A stretch of 34,616 nucleotides of DNA from the NCBI GenBank assembly GCA_024275565.1, contig JAJRYY010000082.1:1-34616 (forward strand). The letters run 5' to 3'. The stretch's first letter is position 1. Every line of letters begins with the position of its first letter. The notes beneath the pieces are model-generated. The model searched no databases. It was not told where the DNA came from and saw only the letters and a program-made list of their open reading frames with translations. This DNA comes from Planctomycetota bacterium. Its GTDB lineage: Bacteria; Planctomycetota; Phycisphaerae; UBA1845. The translations under genes and the position numbers were made by a program. Positions 18,045 through 26,216 of this stretch are shown one piece after another.

Positions 18045-18623
18045 ATGCGTCGCACGACAGCATTTACGCTGATTGAACTGCTGGTGGTGGTTTCTGTGAT
18101 CGGTCTTCTGACCGCGATCCTCGTTCCCTCGTTTGGTTCTGCGCGGCGGCAGGCGAAGCGTGTGGCGTGTGGTGCTCATCTCAAACAGGTTGGGATTGCG
18201 ATGGCGGGATATCTCAGCGACAGCAACGACCGCCTCCCGCGTGCCTCCTCGGTTCCGTCGATTGGTCCTGGTCCTCTTGGTGAGGCGGTGTACATCGCCG
18301 ATGTGCTTGGGCCTTATGTGGACAGTCAGGATGAGGTGTTTCACTGTCCGGCGGATCTGCCGGGTCGTTTTCAGCGTGAGGCGCCTAACGCGGGGCGAAG
18401 CTGGTTTCAATCGGAGCGGTCCAGTTATCAGTATCGCGTGCAGCTTGCGGGTCGGACGATGACCGAGGTTGCCAATCTGTTTGAGCGGATGGGTCGGACG
18501 TATTCTGAAAACACGATCTATGTCATGCGGGATTTTAATAATTTTCATGGCAAGGATGGCGATACGCGTAAGCGGAATTATTTGTACATTGATGGCCACG
18601 TCTCGGACTTTGAGAATTTCTAA
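18045..18623 (+). CDS. type II secretion/type IV pilin-like prepilin (N-methylation motif)
   Basis: MRRTTAFTLIELLVVVSVIGLLTAILVPSFGSARRQAK; C-term NYLYIDGHVSDFENF. Confidence 0.88.
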   Translation: MRRTTAFTLIELLVVVSVIGLLTAILVPSFGSARRQAKRVACGAHLKQVGIAMAGYLSDSNDRLPRASSVPSIGPGPLGEAVYIADVLGPYVDSQDEVFHCPADLPGRFQREAPNAGRSWFQSERSSYQYRVQLAGRTMTEVANLFERMGRTYSENTIYVMRDFNNFHGKDGDTRKRNYLYIDGHVSDFENF

Positions 18624-18637
18624 GGAGTGTCGTTATT

Positions 18638-19279
18638 ATGTCACTTTCAATGATCCACGCATGGACGCGTCTGTTTTCCTTCCCGTTTCTGTTTGCAGTC
18701 ATCGGTCTGGTTCCGATGTTTGGTGGTGCTGGTTGTTCGTCTGAGGAGGCTGACGCGACCACGGTATCTTCTGTGGATCGTATCGAATCTGCGCGTGCGA
18801 AACTTCAGAAGGAGGGGCTTGGTGAGGAAGAGCGTCGTGCTGCCCGTCGTGAGATGGGTCAGGCATTTCGTGCTGCGCTGGATGATAATGTTCGAGAATA
18901 TTTTGCTGCTGGTGAGGAGGACAGGGTTGCGATCCTTGACCGTCAGATTGATGCGTTTACGGAGCGGATGAAGGCGTGGGAAGCTCGTCGTGCTGAGCGT
19001 GAGGCGCGGCGTGCGAAGGAGGCGAAGGAGGGTGGTGCGAAGGAGGGGGATGAGGGCGTGCGTGAGGGGCGGCGTGGTAGTTTCGCGAATTCGACGCGTG
19101 AGGAGCGTAAGGACCGTGCAGAGTCTCGGGATCCGGATCAGTCGGCGCGGCGGATGGCGTATTTTTCAGCGGTTAGAAAGCGTGCTCAGGAACGTGGTAT
19201 TGAGATGCCGTCGGGGCGTCGTGGTGGGAGCAGCGGTGGTAATCGGGGTGGTGGTCGTGGCCGGCCTGGTCGCGGTTGA
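18638..19279 (+). CDS. lipoprotein with charged helical region and Gly/Arg-rich C-terminus
   Basis: Signal peptide with lipobox (FGGAGC); starts 14 bp after the prepilin gene, with GGAG-type RBS; C-term RRGGSSGGNRGGGRGRPGRG. Confidence 0.7.
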   Translation: MSLSMIHAWTRLFSFPFLFAVIGLVPMFGGAGCSSEEADATTVSSVDRIESARAKLQKEGLGEEERRAARREMGQAFRAALDDNVREYFAAGEEDRVAILDRQIDAFTERMKAWEARRAEREARRAKEAKEGGAKEGDEGVREGRRGSFANSTREERKDRAESRDPDQSARRMAYFSAVRKRAQERGIEMPSGRRGGSSGGNRGGGRGRPGRG

Positions 19280-19435
19280 TGGGAAGTTGTTGCCGGTTCG
19301 CTTCGGTCCATGGGGCGGTGTTGCCATGGGGGCGGTGATCTGTGGAGGCGGTGAGCCGTGGGGGCGGTGACTCATGGGGATGGTGATTTATGGGGGGATG
19401 GCGGGGGTCGGTTGGGACTGGTGTTTTGCGTCGAT

Positions 19436-19492
19436 ATGGGCTGATTGCTGCACGATGGGCTGATTGCTGCACGATGGGCTGATTGCTGCACG
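19436..19492. repeat. 19-bp tandem repeat, 3 copies (ATGGGCTGATTGCTGCACG)
   Basis: Direct reading, upstream of the DUF1579-like gene. Confidence 0.95.
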
Positions 19493-19595
19493 TCAGGCGT
19501 ACTTGTCAGGTGGTTGTTGGGGTGATATACTGTGTGCAGGTTCGGTGTTCGTCATATTGCTTGGTAGGCATAAAACTGAGGAAAGGGTTAAACCA

Positions 19596-20270
19596 ATGGC
19601 ACTGCGTAAACTGACACTGCATAAGGTATTGTTTGGTCTTGGGTATGTTTGCGGGATGATGGTTCTGAATACGCAAGCGATCGCACAGCATGGAGACCAC
19701 GATGGTCACGATCACGGTGGGGATGGTCATAATCATGCCCATGGTGAGGGTGGCGGGGGCGAAGGCATGATGGACCCTGCGATGATGGAAGCCTGGGGAA
19801 AATTCATGACGCCGGGCGCGCCGCATGAGGGGTTGAAGTATTTTGTGGGGGAATGGAACTGGACGAGCAAGATGTGGATGGCGCCAGGTGCTCCGCCGAT
19901 GGAGGGGACGGGGACCTCCAGCAGCAAAATGATCTTCGGAGGCCGGTATCTCCAGGATGAAGTTCATGGGATTGGCGGGATGCCGTTTGAGGGCAGGGGT
20001 GTTACCGGGTACGACAATGCCAAGAAGAAATACTGTGCGGTCTGGTTTGATACCCTGGGGACAGGTTTCATGATGAGCGAGGGGACGGTCGATGCATCCG
20101 GGAAGCAGTACAGCTATCGCGGATCCTATGTTGACCCGATGGGCAAAAAGAAGATGGTGCGGTCCGTGTATAAAATCATCAATGACGACAAATACACCCT
20201 TGAAATGTATGACCAAGATAAGGATGGTAAGGAGTTTCGGAATTTTGAGCTGATCATCACCCGGAAGTAG
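19596..20270 (+). CDS. DUF1579-like secreted protein with His/Asp-rich N-terminal region
   Basis: MALRKLTLHKVLFGLGYVCGMMVLNTQAIAQ signal peptide, GDHDGHDHGGDGHNHAHGEG, then GEWNWTSKMWMAPGAPPMEGTGTSSSKMIFGGRYLQDEVHG; RBS GAGGAAAGG. Confidence 0.8.
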   Translation: MALRKLTLHKVLFGLGYVCGMMVLNTQAIAQHGDHDGHDHGGDGHNHAHGEGGGGEGMMDPAMMEAWGKFMTPGAPHEGLKYFVGEWNWTSKMWMAPGAPPMEGTGTSSSKMIFGGRYLQDEVHGIGGMPFEGRGVTGYDNAKKKYCAVWFDTLGTGFMMSEGTVDASGKQYSYRGSYVDPMGKKKMVRSVYKIINDDKYTLEMYDQDKDGKEFRNFELIITRK

Positions 20271-20286
20271 TCAGATTCCAGTCGTT

Positions 20287-21303
20287 ATGACAGATACCAT
20301 TATTGAGACACGCAATTCCGGTCGGGTTCCTCAGGAACCGGGCCGGTTTTGCATTGCTGCTGTTCTGATGAGCGTTGTGTTGCTGCTCCATGTCGCGACA
20401 GGTTGTGCGGCGATGCGGACATCCGGAATCGTGCGGACATCCGACATTGGTGGTGAGCGGCGTATGGACGTCCGCAGGCAGTTGCGTGAGCGCACCAGCC
20501 TGCGGTTCTCGCAGGCGGATTTCCTCAAACCGAAGAACGCTGGCGCGTCCGATCGGTTGAATGAGCTTGCACCGCTGATCGTTCAGGAGAGACCTGTGAT
20601 CGTTCAGGAGAGGCCAGGCGATCGAGGCGGGTGTATTGATCGAATTGGCAGTGTTGTGATCGATGAGGAGGGGCGTTATACAGTTGCCCCCTCACCGCCG
20701 ACGGTGTATTCGGATCAGACGTGGACGGAGATTGGCGGTGTGCTCCATGAGCAGGTGGTTTACGTCTGGTTTTACGCCGGTGATGGACCTTCTCTGGACG
20801 CCGCAATCCTGGCCCAGGGTATCCGGATGACCATGGGACGGGACGGGTATCCGTGCATCTGGGAGGTTCTGAGTGTGGGCGCTGGCGATCAGGTGCGACC
20901 GATCTATGTGTCACAATCGCTGGAGGACGCGGCAGAAGCGTATTTTAGGGCGCTGGCTGACGGTGGTGCGAACCATTGCGACACCTCACGGGCTGTCGCT
21001 GGAGATACGTGCATCGTACGCATCCTTTCGGATGGTCCGGTTCCCATGGGTCCGTTTGCCTATGTGCAGAGCTGCTCGCGGGCTATATCGACGTTGTTGT
21101 GTCGCTGTATGCCGTCGCAGGTGGATGCATTCACGACCACGGGGTATTACGAGCTTCGACCTGTGTCGGAATTGCGCCCTTTGGACGCCCGCTGGTTTGA
21201 ACAGCTTGGGTATCGGGAAAACCAGCGTGAGATCCTCCAGATTCTGGAGGGGCGGGTCGGGGCGGATCTATCGAAGTCGCTTCGTCTGCCGCCGGGGTTC
21301 TGA
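20287..21303 (+). CDS. hypothetical lipoprotein
   Basis: Long ORF with N-terminal hydrophobic segment and lipobox-like VATGC; good coding character. Confidence 0.6.
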   Translation: MTDTIIETRNSGRVPQEPGRFCIAAVLMSVVLLLHVATGCAAMRTSGIVRTSDIGGERRMDVRRQLRERTSLRFSQADFLKPKNAGASDRLNELAPLIVQERPVIVQERPGDRGGCIDRIGSVVIDEEGRYTVAPSPPTVYSDQTWTEIGGVLHEQVVYVWFYAGDGPSLDAAILAQGIRMTMGRDGYPCIWEVLSVGAGDQVRPIYVSQSLEDAAEAYFRALADGGANHCDTSRAVAGDTCIVRILSDGPVPMGPFAYVQSCSRAISTLLCRCMPSQVDAFTTTGYYELRPVSELRPLDARWFEQLGYRENQREILQILEGRVGADLSKSLRLPPGF

Positions 21304-21324
21304 CCTGGTGCTCGCGCGAACCCA

Positions 21325-21420
21325 GCCGGGAGCGGCTGGGCTACATGGACGAGGCGATCCCACAGCCGGTAGAGGTTGTGGTGCATGCAACGGCCACAGC
21401 CGGGGGCGGCTGTGTTACAT
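21325..21420. repeat. two REP-like palindromes (CCCAGCCGGGAGCGGCTGGG; CACAGCCGGGGGCGGCTGTG)
   Basis: Direct reading; first is the inverse of the 12111-12140 element. Confidence 0.85.
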
Positions 21421-21447
21421 TTCATGCATGGCCCGGCTGCGTTGCGC

Positions 21448-22221
21448 TTATGGCTGGTCTGAAAAGTCGATCTGGAACTGGGCGTAATCCATGATATCGA
21501 CGTCTCGATCGACATCGTAGTCGAAAAAGCGACACTCGAAGGGGAATTCGCCCGTGACGAGGGTACACGCGTAGAAATCACCGTAATCGAGGAGGTCGAT
21601 TGCTCCGTCTTCGTTGGAGTCGCCAGCCGGATATGGCTCGGTCGTGACGCGGATGCGTGCGGTGGGAAGCCTCCCCTTGATGTCCAATCCTGGAATATCG
21701 CCTGAGAGGATCGCAGTCTGCGAGAAATTTCCGCGCGTTGCTGCTACTTCAATGTCCGTGCCAAGCGTCAGAGAGCCCGTCGTGTACCGCATTGTGACGA
21801 CCAGCAGCCCCTCGGGTGTTGCCTCCGCAAACCCGCCGAAGAACTGTGCAAATGAACTGTAAATGAAGTCACCGTCGTCAAGATCGTTGTTGAGTCCATC
21901 CAGAGCAGAATCGTTTGGGAAACCTGTTGTGAACCAGTCGTAGGGACTGTTGTCAATAAACTGGATGAATTCCATGAAGTCGACATCCCAGACGAGAATG
22001 ACGTCGGTCGCCGATATCGACTCGGTGCTTTTTCCATCTTCAGAGACGGCATATAAGCCAAAATCGATCGTCTCACCCGGTTGGGCCAGCACGACCGAGG
22101 GTCGCCACTCGTAGAACACGTTCGTTTCAACAAGTCCGCCACCCGCGATCGCCTGTCCGCAGGAGACCGCCATCGAAATACCAATGCCTGCCGAAATCCA
22201 GCCTCGATGCAATCCGTTCAT
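21448..22221 (-). CDS. secreted protein with cohesin-like domain and C-terminal dockerin-like/EF-hand repeat
   Basis: Signal peptide MNGLHRGWISAGIGISMAVSCGQAIAGG; GDSNEDGAIDLLDYGDFYACTL...FDYDVDRDVDIMDYAQFQIDF; paralogous to 24090-24743. Confidence 0.75.
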   Translation of the reverse strand: MNGLHRGWISAGIGISMAVSCGQAIAGGGLVETNVFYEWRPSVVLAQPGETIDFGLYAVSEDGKSTESISATDVILVWDVDFMEFIQFIDNSPYDWFTTGFPNDSALDGLNNDLDDGDFIYSSFAQFFGGFAEATPEGLLVVTMRYTTGSLTLGTDIEVAATRGNFSQTAILSGDIPGLDIKGRLPTARIRVTTEPYPAGDSNEDGAIDLLDYGDFYACTLVTGEFPFECRFFDYDVDRDVDIMDYAQFQIDFSDQP

Positions 22222-23251
22222 CTTCACTTCTCCTCTCACGCGCCGGGGAATCCTGCCTATGCGAAGGCGCGTCCCCGTTTACTCGAAACCGTCCCCCATG
22301 CGGGCCTGGTTTGCGGATACAGACATCCTGTGTCTGTCTACAAATCCTGCCTGGACAGGGTCTGTCTACTTGCGTCTGCCTAAATGCGTCCGTCTAATTG
22401 CGTCTGCTATATGGGTCTGGTCTGTGTTGCTGGTTTCCCTTCCTCACCCGAACCCCATACCTCCGATACCCTTTCGGGACCGGATCAGCGAGCGTTCTGC
22501 CAGTCGTTCGCCCGCTCGGCAGCCATCTGCACCATACTACGGTACGCACAGCCACTTGGTTAAGTATACTTCCGGTCCCTACCGAATAGCAACCCGTGAT
22601 CTGATTATCCCCTTCAGATACCGGTTATTGGCCTGTGCGGGAATTATAGGCCTCAACATGCCCCATGCCTGCCCCGAACCCCCATGTCTGCCCCGGAACC
22701 ACGGTTTTTATGGTGTTTTTCACGGGTAATACAGCCTGTCCGCATTTCACAGGCGTGATTTACCAATTATTGGCGGCTGTGAAAATTCTTGCATGAGCTG
22801 CCGAACGTGTGTGCATTTGCGAGCAATACCGTGGTTTCTGCTCAAATAAAGCCGTTTTTGCCTAGCGGAAGCATGTTTCGTGTTCTGATAATATCACAAT
22901 ATTGCAATTTGGTTCCTTCACAGGCAGCGATGACGGACAACATTTTCTTGTTCGCCCGCATCTGAAACTGGTCGCCCATGGCATGGCTGTGGGATCTGTC
23001 AATTCTTAACTTCTTTCTGTGCATGAACTTAGCGACATTTATTGCGAAATTTTCGTATATATTTGATTTTCGGCGCGTGGATTGCAGCCCAATTGGCGAG
23101 AGCAAGCAAACCCGGTCAGACCATGAGAGGCCAACCGGGGCGTGGACCGTGTCGAATCTCATCTTTCCGGATGGGTGGACAGGGTTGGTTCATGTCTCAG
23201 GCGGTAGGTGTGATGTCGGGAAGTTTCGTACCTTTGGAAGGGAGAGAGTAG

Positions 23252-23905
23252 ATGTACAGGACATTACTGGCGCTCGCGGTCTGCGCGTTGTTTGGCGCGG
23301 CTGCCCAAGCCGAAACTGTTGCAGCCTTTGACGATCCTTCCGTGGACTCGTCGACCCCCCTGTTTTTCTTTGATGGCGGTACGAACATCCTGACGGGTGG
23401 ATGGGATGCTGCCGGTCTCACGCTCCAGACGATAGCCGGTGACTTTGCTGACGCCTCGTTCGTTCTGGAACCTGTCAATGTTGATGGGAGTGGTGAGGTT
23501 CAGGCTGGCAAGATCAACTTTTTCGACTCCTCTGATAATCCTATCTTCGAGATCAATTTCGATTCAGCACAGTTGACTCAGACACAATTCGGTGCGACCG
23601 AGTTTCTGGCGACGAATGAAGTCATCTTCACCGGGAACATACTTCCCGCACCTGTTGAGGCTGAGAGCTTTTCGTTCGCGTTCGCCAACCAGCAGCCGTT
23701 TGGCGACTCTGGTTTCTCGGTGACCGCCGCCTTCACTGCATCTGCCACGATCATTCCGGAACCTGCGACGTTTGGCCTGCTCTGTTTTTGTGCTGTCTGT
23801 GCTGCACGAAGCAGTCGTCACGATGCGTTCAGGCGTCGCGACGGTGTTCAACAAGGCGGTGTTCGACATTCTGTCGAGCCACATCAGTGGGATGACACCA
23901 TTTAA
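23252..23905 (+). CDS. PEP-CTERM-like secreted protein (family A, copy 1)
   Basis: Signal peptide MYRTLLALAVCALFGAAAQA; IIPEPATFGLLCFCAVCAARSSR near the C-terminus; paralog at 24898-25476. Confidence 0.75.
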   Translation: MYRTLLALAVCALFGAAAQAETVAAFDDPSVDSSTPLFFFDGGTNILTGGWDAAGLTLQTIAGDFADASFVLEPVNVDGSGEVQAGKINFFDSSDNPIFEINFDSAQLTQTQFGATEFLATNEVIFTGNILPAPVEAESFSFAFANQQPFGDSGFSVTAAFTASATIIPEPATFGLLCFCAVCAARSSRHDAFRRRDGVQQGGVRHSVEPHQWDDTI

Positions 23906-24089
23906 GACTGGTATTTTCAGGATTCGACTGGGGAGCCGGCACCACGAGATTTGAGGTGTCGCCGGTGGGGTTCTTTGTAGAAACGCTTTGGTCAAGGTTC
24001 CCGGTGTACGTTCACCGAACCGAGGATTGAGAGGTCCGAGACCACAAGAGAGAGCAAGCAACACAGTATCATTAGGGAGACTGAAAGCG

Positions 24090-24743
24090 ATGTTTAGCAG
24101 AAAAAACACTTTGGTAGCTTTGACAATCGTCGGGACACTCATGGGCATTGGTGGTCAGGTGTTTGCCGGTGAGGATCCTATCCTGGTTGATCTTGCGTTG
24201 ACTCCGGATTCCACGACGATTGCTGTAGGCGATACGGTTCAGCTTGATGTGTTTGCCACACCGCAACTGGGATTATCCACCACGACGTCCGGGCTGGACA
24301 TCATCATGAACTGGGAGAATTCCTTTCTCAGTCTCACAGAAGCGATTCCCAACCCTCTGGTTGACTGGGTTGCGACTGGATTTCCCAATGACGCTGCTCT
24401 GGACGGTTTGAACAATGACCAGACTGACGGTGAGGTTGTGTACCAGTTGCTTGCTCCTTTTGTGACGGGTGCCAGCATCCCCTCTGAAGGCTTGCTGGTC
24501 GCATCGTTTGTGTTTGAAGCCATCCAGGCGACACCTGCTGGCGACGCTACAGATGTGTCTATGCCGCTGGCTGCTGGTCAGTTTACAATGACAACCGTGA
24601 CTGACGGTACCATTCCAGGTCTCAATATCCTCGGCGACACATTTGGTTCGAGCATTACGATCGTCCCCGAGCCAGGCACCGTTGCTCTGATGATGGTGGG
24701 AGCATTTGGGTTTGTTCGTCGTCGCGTTCAGAATCGCCGGTAG
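24090..24743 (+). CDS. PEP-CTERM protein with cohesin-like ectodomain (family B)
   Basis: Signal peptide MFSRKNTLVALTIVGTLMGIGGQVFAG; VPEPGTVALMMVGAFGFVRRRVQNRR at the C-terminus. Confidence 0.85.
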   Translation: MFSRKNTLVALTIVGTLMGIGGQVFAGEDPILVDLALTPDSTTIAVGDTVQLDVFATPQLGLSTTTSGLDIIMNWENSFLSLTEAIPNPLVDWVATGFPNDAALDGLNNDQTDGEVVYQLLAPFVTGASIPSEGLLVASFVFEAIQATPAGDATDVSMPLAAGQFTMTTVTDGTIPGLNILGDTFGSSITIVPEPGTVALMMVGAFGFVRRRVQNRR

Positions 24744-24897
24744 TTTTATCGGATCATCAACGTTTCGTGATATGTGGAAAAGTTTAAGAATGGTACCGAT
24801 AACGACCGACCCAATGATCGCAGCCCGAATGAGACGCCTACAATCGAAAGAGCACGTCGCAGCGAGCAGCAAGAGGGATCGGCGTGGAGAGAATACG

Positions 24898-25476
24898 ATG
24901 AGAGCATTTAGTACACTGGTTATACTGGCATTAATGGCGACTTCGGCAGCAGCCGAGACATTGACGATCGCCACTTTCGCAGACCCCGCAGAGGACGCAA
25001 GCACCCCTTTGTTCACGTTTGACGGTGTGAGCAATATCATCGAAGGCGGGTGGGATGTCCCCGGACTGACCCTTGAGACGGTCAGTGGGACCTTTGAGAA
25101 CGTCACATTCAGGATGGACCCGCTGCTGGTGGATGGATTCGGCGAGGTGCAGGCGGGCGACATTGTGTTCCGCGATTCTGACAACAACGAGATCTTCACC
25201 GTGGGCTTCGATTCTGCACAGATCAATGTGCTGGGACTCGGTGCGACGGAGTTCCTTGCGACGAACGAGGTCACCTTCTCCGGTTCGATTCTGCCGTTAC
25301 CGGTTCAGATGGAGAGCTTTTCGTTCGGGTTCTCGAATCAGACCCAACTTCCGGGCGCTCCGGGGTTCACCGCCACCGCATCGTTCACTGCCTCTGGCGA
25401 ACTGGTGCCCGAGCCTGCAACACTTGCTCTGACTTTGCTGGGTGGTTGCTGTGTTTTGAGAAGGAAGCGTAGATAG
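24898..25476 (+). CDS. PEP-CTERM protein (family A, copy 2)
   Basis: Signal peptide MRAFSTLVILALMATSAAA; VPEPATLALTLLGGCCVLRRKRR at the C-terminus. Confidence 0.85.
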   Translation: MRAFSTLVILALMATSAAAETLTIATFADPAEDASTPLFTFDGVSNIIEGGWDVPGLTLETVSGTFENVTFRMDPLLVDGFGEVQAGDIVFRDSDNNEIFTVGFDSAQINVLGLGATEFLATNEVTFSGSILPLPVQMESFSFGFSNQTQLPGAPGFTATASFTASGELVPEPATLALTLLGGCCVLRRKRR

Positions 25477-25565
25477 CGGCTCTCTCTGCTTGAGGCGGTG
25501 GCGACCCGTGGGACGCGGCGTGCTCCGAATCAAACAGTGGAAGCCAACACGCCTCGAATACGCAT

Positions 25566-25617
25566 AGCTCGCAATGCCGAAGGATTCGATCATCCTCGGT
25601 GTTGCGAGCTTTTTTTA
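25566..25617 (+). terminator. intrinsic terminator
   Basis: AGCTCGCAA...TTGCGAGCT stem with extended inner pairing, followed by TTTTTT. Confidence 0.85.
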
Positions 25618-26216
25618 TGGAATGTGGTCAGATTCAGCTGCACTTCAATCGTCGAGGGTAGTGCGTAATCGCCGGGGTTGTGCGTAATCGTCGGGATTGT
25701 GCGTGGTTGCATCCATGGAAAATCTGGAAAGTTCCGGTAAAAAGTGGGCTGTTGCTCAAGTCGTGGGGAATATACCTGTTTATTGGGTTGCTTGCTGATG
25801 GCAGTTTCGACATAATTCACCTTGAAAGATTGCAGTACCAGTTTCTACAATCGGGGTCTTATCTACTCACCGGGGTCTGGGGCGCTCTGGTTGTGTATCG
25901 ATGTCCGGATTCGCACGTTGTGCTCGCGATACTCGCAGGCCGGGTACTCGAAGGCCGGTGCGCGGGTTTGCATTGTAGTGATTCTGGGGGCGATTGTCCG
26001 AGAGCGAGAGTCCAGGGTAGGAAGAAGCAGCCGTGGGGTCGTTCATGCTGCTTTTGTTGTGTATGGGTCGGGCGTGGTGGTCGTCCTGGTAGTGGATGCC
26101 TGTCGTCGAACACTGTGTGCCGCAAACGATCTGCTGCTGTTGCTGTGCGCGTTGGCAGGTCAAGTGCAAGTCGCGAACGAACTGGCGAGCAATCTCTCGC
26201 CATTGGAGAAAATGAA

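Noticed and set aside
24273-25274. 333-aa minus-strand ORF
   Set aside because: Antisense to two PEP-CTERM genes that have signal peptides and sorting motifs.
25680-26216. 179-aa N-terminal extension of the protease ORF
   Set aside because: The ATG at 26217 has an RBS and begins a signal peptide; the extension lacks protein-like features and overlaps a terminator/repeat region.
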